Source: a virus. Taken from it: a stretch of 20,090 nt of DNA. The translations under genes were made by a program, and so were the position numbers. Numbering within the stretch: position 1 is the stretch's first letter; every line of letters starts with the position of its first letter. The notes under the pieces are model-generated. The model did no database searches. It was not told the DNA's origin and was given only the letters and a program-made list of their open reading frames with translations. The stretch lies in the IMG/VR virus record IMGVR_UViG_3300010885_085588, positions 1 through 20,090 of that record; one strand, written 5' to 3'. Positions 6,735 to 13,469 of the stretch are shown piece after piece.

Positions 6735-7309
6735 GATGTGTATAAGCTATATCCTATGCTAATTCTGTCTGTTTCAGAAAAAACGCTATGCCAAATTGGT
6801 TTTTCACCAATCTTGAACATCCTAAAGTTCCATCCCTGTTTATCCCAAGATGTTATGATTTCTTCTGTTTCAGGATCACGAAAACGAAAGAAAGATTTTT
6901 CACCTTCTCTGGCAAATGTACAGTATATCCTATATCCCTTGTTGTTACTATTTGTGTGCCATCCCATATATCCATTTACTGGATACCATATCCGACCACT
7001 TATTCCCATTGATTTAATGTTTCTGCCAACCAAGTGTCTTGTAAGTCTTTTGTGCAAGAAATCAAAATTTATATTGTTAAATTTATAAACATTACAGTCA
7101 TAGGTTGCAACATTTCTATCTTTACTAATTATTGTATCTAAAGATTCTTTTGAAACCCTAGACAAAGCATAATCTTTTGTAACTTCTAATCTGTAAAGAG
7201 TTTTCTCAACTTTATTGGTATCGTAATTTATTGCGTCTACTATCTTTTCAAGACCTGCATATAAATGATCATCCTTTATGTCAAGATCTTCGTATAATTT
7301 TTCGCTCAT
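6731..7309 (-). CDS. 2OG-Fe(II) oxygenase-like protein (192 aa)
   Basis: Start taken at ATG 7309 because GGGAGAA lies just upstream; the longer frame adds MQDVFVLCIMYWENF without an SD. The C-terminal half matches the jelly-roll core of small phage 2OG-Fe(II) oxygenases: RIWYPVNGYMGWHTNSNNKG (106-125), SFFRFRDPETEE, WHSVF (His174) and DRISIGYSLY (Arg182). These give a possible H-x-N...H metal site and a 2-oxoglutarate-binding Arg. Asn120 stands where the usual motif (H-x-D/E) has an acidic residue, so activity is uncertain. Targets in phages can be nucleobases, proteins or small molecules; none can be chosen here. The 139-residue gene follows through an ATGA overlap. Confidence 0.6.
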   Translation of the reverse strand: MSEKLYEDLDIKDDHLYAGLEKIVDAINYDTNKVEKTLYRLEVTKDYALSRVSKESLDTIISKDRNVATYDCNVYKFNNINFDFLHKRLTRHLVGRNIKSMGISGRIWYPVNGYMGWHTNSNNKGYRIYCTFAREGEKSFFRFRDPETEEIITSWDKQGWNFRMFKIGEKPIWHSVFSETDRISIGYSLYTS

Positions 7310-7325
7310 GAAATTCTCCCAATAC

Positions 7326-7354
7326 ATTATACATAAAACAAAGACATCTTGCAA
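7326..7354 (-). promoter_or_regulatory. Sigma70-like promoter for the oxygenase-like operon
   Basis: On the minus strand TTGCAA (7349-7354) and a perfect TATAAT (7326-7331) are 17 bases apart. The predicted start (about 7319) would leave a leader of about 10 bases that begins at the SD. The boxes fit well; the very short leader argues for caution. Confidence 0.45.
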
Positions 7355-7367
7355 TTATTGGAGTATG

Positions 7368-7859
7368 ATGAAAAAGAAAATCAATGAAGTCGCTCCTTCC
7401 GGTTGGGAAGGAACTGTCAAAGCAATGAAAAAACACAAAGAAATTGATAATCCTTGGGCATTGGCTTACAGCATGAAAAAAAAAGGATATAAATCACATA
7501 AAAATGAAAAGAAGAAAAAGAAGAACGAACAATCTTTTTTATTACCAACATTTTCTGAATGGCTTAAAAATAATCATGGTGAAATTTATGATGAAAATTG
7601 GAAAAATTGGATATTGGCTGGTTTAGCAGGCATGGGTATTGGCTCTGGTCTAGGGGCTGCTGCGCCTTATACGAAAAATTTTGATCCTAAAAATGCATTG
7701 CATCATGCGGTTGGAGCAAAACACACAGCCATGGATGCATTTTCAGATATGCCAATAGAAAAAAGAGTTGGATTGGGTGGAGCTCTTGGTGCCGCTGCTG
7801 GCGCTGGGGTTCTTGCTAGTGCCTTAAGAAAAAGAAAAGGCAATTTGATGAAAAAATAA
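7368..7859 (+). CDS. Small membrane protein with phage N-terminal motif and glycine zippers (163 aa)
   Basis: GGAG (7360-7363) favours the second of two tandem ATGs (7368; the other is 7365). The start reads MKKKINEVAPSGWEGTVKAM, followed by KKHKEIDNPWALAYSMKKKG. This W-E-x-T-V-K-A-M ... N-P-W-A-L-A motif is common near the start of phage virion-associated proteins as I recall. A Lys-rich linker follows. The C-terminal half has two Gly/Ala-rich hydrophobic segments (ILAGLAGMGIGSGLGAAAPY and VGLGGALGAAAGAGVLASAL) typical of glycine-zipper membrane helices, and a basic end. This combination suits a virion protein that reaches or enters the host membrane; that is inference. The stop is one base from the convergent primase stop. 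Confidence 0.7.
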   Translation: MKKKINEVAPSGWEGTVKAMKKHKEIDNPWALAYSMKKKGYKSHKNEKKKKKNEQSFLLPTFSEWLKNNHGEIYDENWKNWILAGLAGMGIGSGLGAAAPYTKNFDPKNALHHAVGAKHTAMDAFSDMPIEKRVGLGGALGAAAGAGVLASALRKRKGNLMKK

Positions 7860-7860
7860 T

Positions 7861-8928
7861 TCATTGCCATATATCACTAAAAGCTAAATAATCTGCAACT
7901 GTTCCACGAGGCCCCGAATAATCTAGGGGCCTTTGGTTTTTTATAATGTAATGATGCAATAGAGCAGGGCTATTTTTAACTAAAAATTCATTCCAGTCAT
8001 TGTATCCTTTGGGAGGAATGACATACAATAATTTTTCAGTTGTTTTCTTCGCCGTTTCTAAAGTGGTAATTATTGAACTCATCTTCAATGTTCCAGACTT
8101 ACCAGCATTGTCTCTATCCAAACAAAGAACTGCTCTGTAATCACTTAAAAGTAAGGCTTGCTTTTCACCCATGTTTTTGCCACCGCAGGCAGCAGCATTT
8201 AATTCAGCCTGCCTAAGGCTAATTGCATTGAATTCGCCCTCACAGATGTAAACAAGGCTGTTTGCGGCTGGCCATGGCCCAGCCATATAGACTACATCTT
8301 CTTTACCCACTCCGATTTCTTTAGGCGGACCTAAATATTTGCATTTTGAATTACCTAAGGCCCGACCATTGAAATAAATTAATTTTCCTTGTCGGTCATA
8401 ATATGGAATTATAATTCTGCCTTTGTATCGGCCATCGTTGCAGATATACAAACCGTTGATTGATAATTTTCTTGATTCCAAATAACTTTCAGCTTTTTGT
8501 CGCCACCAATTGTTTGTTCCCAAATCAGAAATTAAAAGGCAATTAGGAGGTAAAGACAAACCTTCTTTTTTCTGAGGCTCTTCATTTTCAACAGGTTTAT
8601 CTTCTGCTGCAAAAATTGCTTCTAATTGTTTTTCCAATTCTCTAATGCTGGTAACGCCATTCAAACGAGCAATTGCCGTATCCCTGTCACAGGAATCAAC
8701 AATCATTACAAGCTTTACCAAGCTTCCAACTTTTTCTGTTTTGAAGCAATGAAAAGAACCGTGTTTACGTTTCTTTTTGCCTCCAGATGGATTACACCAC
8801 AAGTGAAAATCGTCGTCATCTGTCTCAAAGATGCTATTTATTCTTATCTCTGGTGGGCGCACAACTACATTTTCTGCTCCAAAGCGATCTATTGCCCACT
8901 GTTCAAATTTTTTGAATGGTATGCCCAT
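7861..8928 (-). CDS. DnaG-type DNA primase with TOPRIM domain (355 aa)
   Basis: Makes RNA primers for DNA replication. ATG 8928 with SD AAAGGT is preferred to GTG 8943. The N-terminal zinc-finger region is reduced: Cys45, His60 and Cys61 in LWCNPSGG and KHGSFHCFK, followed by VGSLVKLVM, as in the CHC2 fold. The catalytic TOPRIM part has VYICEGEFNAIS (Glu230), AACGGKN (247-252) and VLCLDRDNAGKSG (Asp271, Asp273), which bind metal. A YNDWNEFL segment (309-316) is typical of the end of this domain. No helicase domain follows, so the helicase should be elsewhere. The minus strand has a TATAAT at 8962-8967 with no clear -35. It is divergent from the nuclease at 8967, forming a replication module. 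Confidence 0.88.
   Translation of the reverse strand: MGIPFKKFEQWAIDRFGAENVVVRPPEIRINSIFETDDDDFHLWCNPSGGKKKRKHGSFHCFKTEKVGSLVKLVMIVDSCDRDTAIARLNGVTSIRELEKQLEAIFAAEDKPVENEEPQKKEGLSLPPNCLLISDLGTNNWWRQKAESYLESRKLSINGLYICNDGRYKGRIIIPYYDRQGKLIYFNGRALGNSKCKYLGPPKEIGVGKEDVVYMAGPWPAANSLVYICEGEFNAISLRQAELNAAACGGKNMGEKQALLLSDYRAVLCLDRDNAGKSGTLKMSSIITTLETAKKTTEKLLYVIPPKGYNDWNEFLVKNSPALLHHYIIKNQRPLDYSGPRGTVADYLAFSDIWQ
7908..7942 (+). terminator. Terminator for the plus strand, inside the primase gene
   Basis: AGGCCCC (7909-7915) and GGGGCCT (7926-7932) form a GC-rich 7-bp stem with a 10-base loop, followed by TTGGTTTTTT. It lies about 50 bases after the stop of the plus-strand membrane-protein gene, within the convergent primase coding end. 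On the minus strand no T run follows, so it should act only on plus-strand transcripts. Confidence 0.55.
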
Positions 8929-8966
8929 AGCTTTACCTTTCACTTATTGGCCATTAGAATGATTAT

Positions 8967-9743
8967 ATGGAAAATAACAAACTCATCTGCGAACATATAT
9001 CGGTTTCAAGAAAACAAACTTGGGACTCTTGCCAACTTGCTTACAAATACCGATACCATCTAAAAATGGTTTCAGATCAACCTGTTCAGCCATACTTCAC
9101 CTATGGAAAAGTTGTCCATAAGATAGCAGAAGTCTATGTGCAAGAGCAAGGCAAAAAAGCAATTGAAACAATTGCTGCTGAAGTTCTTTCTGGAAAAATC
9201 GCAGTCGAAGAAGGAAAACCCGCCCCAATAATTGATCCTGATTATAAAAAGAAATTGCCAGAACATTTAAGAAACATTAAAAAAATCAATGATCAAATCG
9301 GCTATGATGGTAAACTTGAATGGCTATTTAAGTATGATATGCAACCACCTGATAATCATATGATCACAGGAGTCATCGACCGTCTTATCATTCGTGACGA
9401 TAAATATTTTATTCTTGATTACAAAACCACTAAAAAAGGCAAATGGCGTAAAAATGCTGGTAATATTGGCAAAGACTTACAACTTAGATGCTACGCAAGA
9501 GTAGTCAACAAACATTTTGGAGCAAAACCAGAAAACATCAGAGCAGCCTTGCTCTACCTAGATGGCAATGACTTAGTCTCTACGAGATTCAATGAAGAAT
9601 CAATTATGACAGCTGAAAAAGAACTGCACGAAGCATACAAACATATTATTTCAACTGATCCTGATGAAACATATGGAAGAGTTGGGGATCAATGTCGCAG
9701 GTGTGATTGGCGAAAAATATGCGTTGCTTATCGCACTACTTAG
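8967..9743 (+). CDS. RecB/Cas4-type PD-(D/E)XK nuclease with Fe-S cysteines (258 aa)
   Basis: Motifs of the PD-(D/E)XK exonuclease family appear in order: SVSRKQTWDSCQLAYKYRY (12-30), TYGKVVHKIAEVY (45-57, His51), GVIDRLII (135-142, Asp138), YFILDYKTTKKG (147-158, Asp151, Lys153) and LQLRCYARVV (171-180). Cys22 plus a C-terminal C-x2-C-x5-C (243, 246, 252) match the four cysteines that hold a 4Fe-4S cluster in Cas4/AddB-like enzymes. The length is slightly larger than Cas4. No cas genes or array lie nearby, so a phage recombination, DNA-end-processing or host-DNA role is likelier than CRISPR adaptation. ATG 8967 has only a weak SD. Its TAG stop overlaps the protease stop in TTAG (9740-9743). 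Confidence 0.85.
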   Translation: MENNKLICEHISVSRKQTWDSCQLAYKYRYHLKMVSDQPVQPYFTYGKVVHKIAEVYVQEQGKKAIETIAAEVLSGKIAVEEGKPAPIIDPDYKKKLPEHLRNIKKINDQIGYDGKLEWLFKYDMQPPDNHMITGVIDRLIIRDDKYFILDYKTTKKGKWRKNAGNIGKDLQLRCYARVVNKHFGAKPENIRAALLYLDGNDLVSTRFNEESIMTAEKELHEAYKHIISTDPDETYGRVGDQCRRCDWRKICVAYRTT

Positions 9744-10636
9744 GGCAGCAATATATATTCTGGTCTAAATTCTTCTTTACTTCCGCTTCTGTCATTAATT
9801 CTGATCTGTTTAGCGTTTCCAATAATTTGTTTTTGTTCCAAAAGAAAATTGTATCCAATTTGTTTGGCCCAAAACTTATGAATGACAAATAAAGGTGTAA
9901 AATAGCCTTTACCAGTACCGTCACGATATTGGGTTCCCCAACATGTTCCTATATAATATCCATTGTCGTCCATCAATCCTCCTCCACTTCGACCGGGACG
10001 AGGTGAGTTCTTCTCTGAAACGAGATCTGCACCCTCTATTCCAAGCATTTGAATGTCATAATGAGCCACTTCAGTACCCGCATCACAACCAACAGAGTGA
10101 GAATGTTGACCAGCGATATAATTGTAATTTTTTGGACCTAATGGAAAATAATTTGGCTCCCAATCAGGAGTGAAAGTGATTAGACCAGTGTCTTGACCAT
10201 TGATGTAACTATAAAAAATAACTGTTGATTCATATGATTTTGGTGAATCTAACTTAAGATCATTGTGATACCATGTTATAACCTTACATTTAATATTGCG
10301 CTTTTTTCCTTCATCTGCATTCATAACTCCTTGAGTCCATAAGTGACCACATGTTGCAACATAGGCAAGATTTTTGACTTTATCGTAATGTATGATTGTT
10401 CCAGAACCTGAAGCCCCACCGACAGCGATTTTTACAGAAGGAGCCAGATATTTTCTGAACTCTGGTCCACGCTTGGGAATTGGAGGCTGATTATCATTGC
10501 CAAAATTGTCTCTTTCGAGAATTGGCATGTTGTCGAAAGAATCAATATCATAAAATTTTGGCACATCTTGATGTGAATTAACAGGAAAAACTATGAAAAG
10601 AAAAATTATAAAGAAAAAAGTTGTTTTTTTAAGCAT
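9740..10636 (-). CDS. Exported trypsin-like serine protease (298 aa)
   Basis: The N-terminus MLKKTTFFFIIFLFIVFPVN is a clear signal peptide or membrane anchor. The protease domain shows the chymotrypsin-fold triad: TCGHLW (His98), GQDTGLITF (Asp149) and RPGRSGGGLMDDNG (Ser217), with the GxGTI-type strand GSGTIIHYD before the His. The protein therefore acts outside the cytoplasm, cleaving proteins in the envelope or released material; the substrate is unknown. GGAG at normal spacing precedes ATG 10636. Cysteines 96, 117, 184 and 232 could form disulfides. An exported protease is uncommon in a phage and may be a host-derived cargo gene, although no change in base usage is obvious by eye. Confidence 0.85.
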   Translation of the reverse strand: MLKKTTFFFIIFLFIVFPVNSHQDVPKFYDIDSFDNMPILERDNFGNDNQPPIPKRGPEFRKYLAPSVKIAVGGASGSGTIIHYDKVKNLAYVATCGHLWTQGVMNADEGKKRNIKCKVITWYHNDLKLDSPKSYESTVIFYSYINGQDTGLITFTPDWEPNYFPLGPKNYNYIAGQHSHSVGCDAGTEVAHYDIQMLGIEGADLVSEKNSPRPGRSGGGLMDDNGYYIGTCWGTQYRDGTGKGYFTPLFVIHKFWAKQIGYNFLLEQKQIIGNAKQIRINDRSGSKEEFRPEYILLP

Positions 10637-10648
10637 TGCAACTCCGGT

Positions 10649-10676
10649 ATTATCAGCCTAAAATATATAGTCTCAA
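10649..10676 (-). promoter_or_regulatory. Possible sigma70-like promoter for the protease
   Basis: Minus strand TTGAGA (10671-10676) and GATAAT (10649-10654) are 16 bases apart. The predicted start falls at the SD, which makes the leader almost absent. It overlaps TATATAGT copy 2 on the other strand. Confidence 0.3.
10664..10671 (+). promoter_or_regulatory. TATATAGT motif, copy 2
   Basis: TATATAGT 16 bases before ATG 10688, followed by an AAAGGA SD; same arrangement as before 5182. Confidence 0.35.
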
Positions 10677-10687
10677 AGGATTTAATC

Positions 10688-11131
10688 ATGGCAACACTTA
10701 CTGTATCGCATTATTTATATTTCACCAAAGAACAACGCTATAGCCTGAATGAAGGCAAAGACATAGATGTTGTTGGCATATGTGTACCAGTATGGTTCAG
10801 CAAAGGAAATACTACTGAACCAGCACCGGAAATTTTCTGCAAATATAAAATTCAAAACCCAAGACAAGGCGTCAACATCAAACAAACTGATGATGGATTT
10901 ACAGTCATCATGCCAAATATAGAAGCAGATGATACTGTAAGTGAAGAACTAATGAAAACAGCACAGAACAAAATAGGAACAAGTGAATCGTTACTTGATC
11001 TTGCCGATGGAGGTAAAGAATTTTGTGAATTCAGACTTTATCAGAAACTTCAAATTAATGATCAGCTTCATCATCTAATTCATTATATTGATATAAGACC
11101 AATTGAAGCTTTAACTGAAACAATTGGTTAA
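10688..11131 (+). CDS. Hypothetical protein (147 aa)
   Basis: SD AAAGGA with good spacing to ATG 10688. The protein begins MATLTVSHYLYFTKEQRYSL and is acidic, with mixed strands and helices (VVGICVPVWFSKG, EIFCKYKIQNPRQG, FCEFRLYQKLQINDQLHHLI). No signal peptide, membrane helix or known motif is seen. It stands alone on the plus strand between two minus-strand genes. Its stop overlaps the minus-strand stop in the bases TTAA (11128-11131). Function unknown; a small cytoplasmic or virion protein are both possible. Confidence 0.7.
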   Translation: MATLTVSHYLYFTKEQRYSLNEGKDIDVVGICVPVWFSKGNTTEPAPEIFCKYKIQNPRQGVNIKQTDDGFTVIMPNIEADDTVSEELMKTAQNKIGTSESLLDLADGGKEFCEFRLYQKLQINDQLHHLIHYIDIRPIEALTETIG

Positions 11132-11637
11132 GCAGAATCGTGCAGTTGCAAAGACATTTTTAGATTTACTGTATCGCCAGAAGCTAATGTTATTGCCGAA
11201 CTTAAAGCGGCAGATGAGATTAAAACACCAGAATCATCAGAACTTGTTGTCATAAAAAGATTACTTACAGGTCCAAATCCAACTCCTGATGCTGTAAAAA
11301 TGATAGTTGGACTTGTTGCACGGTAAATGCCATTGACTGATTCTATTGTGAATTGAGATGACGAACTAATTGGTATTCTTGAATAGCCGCCAGCTGTTGG
11401 TTCGTCAAACAAAGATGATATAGTATCTGTAATTTGAATGGTGCCTCTTGCATCAAGACCGAAATAATAGTTACTTGGTAATATAGATCCATCATTTGCA
11501 AAACAGACAGAAAGAAGGAATGATTCTCCCTCTTGATGAAGGACATTGTGAATGTTCTCATCACGCCAAATTACTTCGCCTTTTCTAATATGTTCAATTT
11601 GGTCTATCTTGAGAATTCCACGCCATGCTTTTTTCAT
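11128..11637 (-). CDS. Probable virion protein (169 aa)
   Basis: Start ATG 11637 sits in the ATGA overlap with the upstream 2H gene and has an AGGAAAG SD. It reads MKKAWRGILKIDQIEHIRKG, then VIWRDENIHNVLHQEGESFL, NYYFGLDARG and GGYSRIPISSSSQFTIES. The order W-R-D-x-N-hxNhLHxEGE, Y-x-G-L-D-A-R and G-Y-S/A-R recurs in small head- or tail-associated proteins of many tailed phages. The C-terminal half is Ser/Thr/Gly-rich and beta-rich. It ends the minus-strand operon that begins with the terminase, consistent with a structural role. Exact position in the virion is unknown. Confidence 0.72.
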   Translation of the reverse strand: MKKAWRGILKIDQIEHIRKGEVIWRDENIHNVLHQEGESFLLSVCFANDGSILPSNYYFGLDARGTIQITDTISSLFDEPTAGGYSRIPISSSSQFTIESVNGIYRATSPTIIFTASGVGFGPVSNLFMTTSSDDSGVLISSAALSSAITLASGDTVNLKMSLQLHDSA

Positions 11638-12158
11638 TTTTTCTTTCCTAAAATTAATTTAATTTTTGATTCAGGTGATGAAAATAAAAGTTCATCAATT
11701 CTAAATGTCTTGCCATAAAAGTATTTATTGTCTAAAAACTTTTCCCCACAACCTTTGTTCAAGTAACATATCGTAACATGCGGTATGTAATTTGAATAAA
11801 ATGAATCATGTTTTATAGAATTACTTAAGTAATCATGTATTTTTTTAATTTCTTCGTTCAATATCTCAATGTAAAGAACGTCAAACTTACTGTTGGTTGT
11901 AAATTTTTTTATATTGCCAAGAGTGCAATTAAATGGTGATTCCGTTTCAACAGTTTCTTTTATATTTCTTACATTTTGCTGCTTCAAGTCACTAAGAACA
12001 GTAACATGTGTATTGTGTGTTCTTCCATAATCATTATTTTCTTTATAAAGAAAATCATCGCTTACATAATCATATCCCCATGATATGATATCATCTGCAA
12101 GATCTTCAGGAAGTTCTGCTAAAATATAAGTTTTATCCAAATACATTGTGTAACTCAT
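11634..12158 (-). CDS. 2H phosphoesterase (2'-5' RNA ligase-like), about 174 aa
   Basis: The two H-x-T motifs that define the family are present: THVTVL (His51, Thr53) and IPHVTICYL (His127, Thr129), counted from ATG 12158. The N-terminal part has YILAELPEDLADDIISWGYD, typical of the phage branch. Such enzymes hydrolyse or ligate 2',5' or cyclic phosphodiester bonds; in phages some act on RNA repair or on cyclic nucleotide defence signals, which I cannot decide here. Several ATGs are clustered (12179 to 12146); I chose 12158 since GGGA lies at workable spacing. The start overlaps the upstream gene by about 26 bases, and the stop overlaps the next gene by 4. Confidence 0.75.
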   Translation of the reverse strand: MSYTMYLDKTYILAELPEDLADDIISWGYDYVSDDFLYKENNDYGRTHNTHVTVLSDLKQQNVRNIKETVETESPFNCTLGNIKKFTTNSKFDVLYIEILNEEIKKIHDYLSNSIKHDSFYSNYIPHVTICYLNKGCGEKFLDNKYFYGKTFRIDELLFSSPESKIKLILGKKK

Positions 12159-12477
12159 CATCATTGTTCCCATCATCATCAATTATTGGCTTAGGCAAAT
12201 TTCGTCTATTCTTGATTTGTTCAAGTTTAGTCTTTTCTGCATTAAGTTCATGATCAATAGCGTTCAAAGCCTTAAAATAATCTGATTTTTTAACAACAAA
12301 TGTATTTTTTCTTTTCTCATGACTCATTTCCCTGATATTTCTCTTCTTCTCTACATCCTCAACTAGATCGATTGCTCTGACAATCAACCTTTTAACTTCT
12401 TGTAAGTTGAAATCGTTTGGAGAATCGGCCAAAGCCTGCATTAAATGATTCTTCAAATTTTCAGTATTATTTTTCAT
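12133..12477 (-). CDS. Hypothetical helical protein (114 aa)
   Basis: ATG 12477 is preceded by GAGGT and overlaps the end of the 326-residue gene by 11 bases, so it is co-translated. It starts MKNNTENLKNHLMQALADSP and is nearly all helix (LQEVKRLIVRAIDLVEDVEK, YFKALNAIDHELNAEKTKLE), with an acidic, Asn/Asp-rich tail (DDDGNNDDELHNVFG) encoded in the same bases that provide the ATG cluster of the next gene. It could be a small coiled-coil structural or adaptor protein. No motif is recognised. Confidence 0.7.
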   Translation of the reverse strand: MKNNTENLKNHLMQALADSPNDFNLQEVKRLIVRAIDLVEDVEKKRNIREMSHEKRKNTFVVKKSDYFKALNAIDHELNAEKTKLEQIKNRRNLPKPIIDDDGNNDDELHNVFG

Positions 12478-13447
12478 TTCCTGACCTCACTAATTCAATC
12501 CATCTTATATTCGCATCTTCTATCAAGTTATAGCCAATTATATTTCCTTCTTGCAAATTACGAATAAGGCCTTCGTCATCGATCCTTACTTTCCAGACAT
12601 CATCACCTTCAGAATAAGGCAAATTTGTCAGCATTGTTCCTTGAGGTATAACCGCTTTAATTCCCAAAGATACATCTCTTTTTTTTCTTTCAAATAGGGT
12701 TCTGTTTTTTGAAGGTTGTGACATATAAAGAGATAATATTTTTTTAATTTCTGGGCTTTCTTTCAATCTTGCTATTAGATTTTTCATTTGATCAATTATT
12801 TTTTGCGGCATTTCGTTGAAAACAATGTTTTCTATTTTAAGTCCTTTGTCTGTTTTTTTTATGTCAAAATTTGATTTATAAAATTCACCAATATTAACTC
12901 TTGCTGTGTCAGCAACCCAATCATTTTCTGGAACCAGAGCTTCAATATAAATTGGATGGTTATCCCAAGGAATTTTATCTATGATGGACTCAATTCTTGA
13001 TGTCATTTCACCAAGAACAGTTCTAGACTTTTCAACAAATGTAAGAATAGCTTTGTCAATATCATTTGGATGGATGGTTTTTTTAATGATGTTAGACTGA
13101 TATGTTAGAAAAATTCCTTCAAGAAACTGAACAACATCAGTTTGCACAGAGTTTTTATAAACCCACATATCAAGATTTTCAATTTGTTTTATTATTTTGC
13201 TGGGATTGCCATTTTGAATGGAAATAATAAAAGCCTCTGTGTGAGGATAGCTTATTTCTTCCATTTTTCTTCTTATCTGATTCACATCAAATGTTTTTTT
13301 AAGAGCATCACGACCTATGGGATCATGCTTTAGAACCATACCACTGAGATTTACATAAACATGTTCACGATATTCATCTAATGAAATCATGATTTCAGGT
13401 TTGGATGTAATTTTCTGAGAAAAAAATTCTTTATAACTTCTAAACAT
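12467..13447 (-). CDS. Hypothetical protein (326 aa)
   Basis: ATG 13447 with SD AAGGTG at 6-base spacing is the likely start; a GTG at 13456 overlaps that SD. It begins MFRSYKEFFSQKITSKPEIM, a short amphipathic leader of a kind common in large-phage proteins. The rest is mixed: helical N-terminal two-thirds (IRRKMEEISYPHTEAFIIS, KIIDQMKNLIARLKESPEIK) and a beta-rich end (GIKAVIPQGTMLTNLPYSEG, IRWIELVRSG). No signal peptide or catalytic motif. It is 22 bases downstream of the terminase gene, so it may take part in packaging or head assembly; this rests on position only. Confidence 0.7.
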   Translation of the reverse strand: MFRSYKEFFSQKITSKPEIMISLDEYREHVYVNLSGMVLKHDPIGRDALKKTFDVNQIRRKMEEISYPHTEAFIISIQNGNPSKIIKQIENLDMWVYKNSVQTDVVQFLEGIFLTYQSNIIKKTIHPNDIDKAILTFVEKSRTVLGEMTSRIESIIDKIPWDNHPIYIEALVPENDWVADTARVNIGEFYKSNFDIKKTDKGLKIENIVFNEMPQKIIDQMKNLIARLKESPEIKKILSLYMSQPSKNRTLFERKKRDVSLGIKAVIPQGTMLTNLPYSEGDDVWKVRIDDEGLIRNLQEGNIIGYNLIEDANIRWIELVRSGNEK

Positions 13448-13469
13448 AATATTCACCTTATATGGTTTT

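Noticed and set aside
8626-9063. 145-aa plus-strand open frame
   Set aside because: Antisense to the primase motifs and overlapping the start of the nuclease; low-quality composition.
8967-9743. Nuclease considered as CRISPR Cas4
   Set aside because: No repeat array and no other cas gene within the window; the primase neighbour favours a phage replication role.
11099-11127. Inverted repeat CCAATTG/CAATTGG at the end of the 147-aa gene
   Set aside because: Loop of 15 bases and no T run on either strand; likely chance in AT-rich coding DNA.
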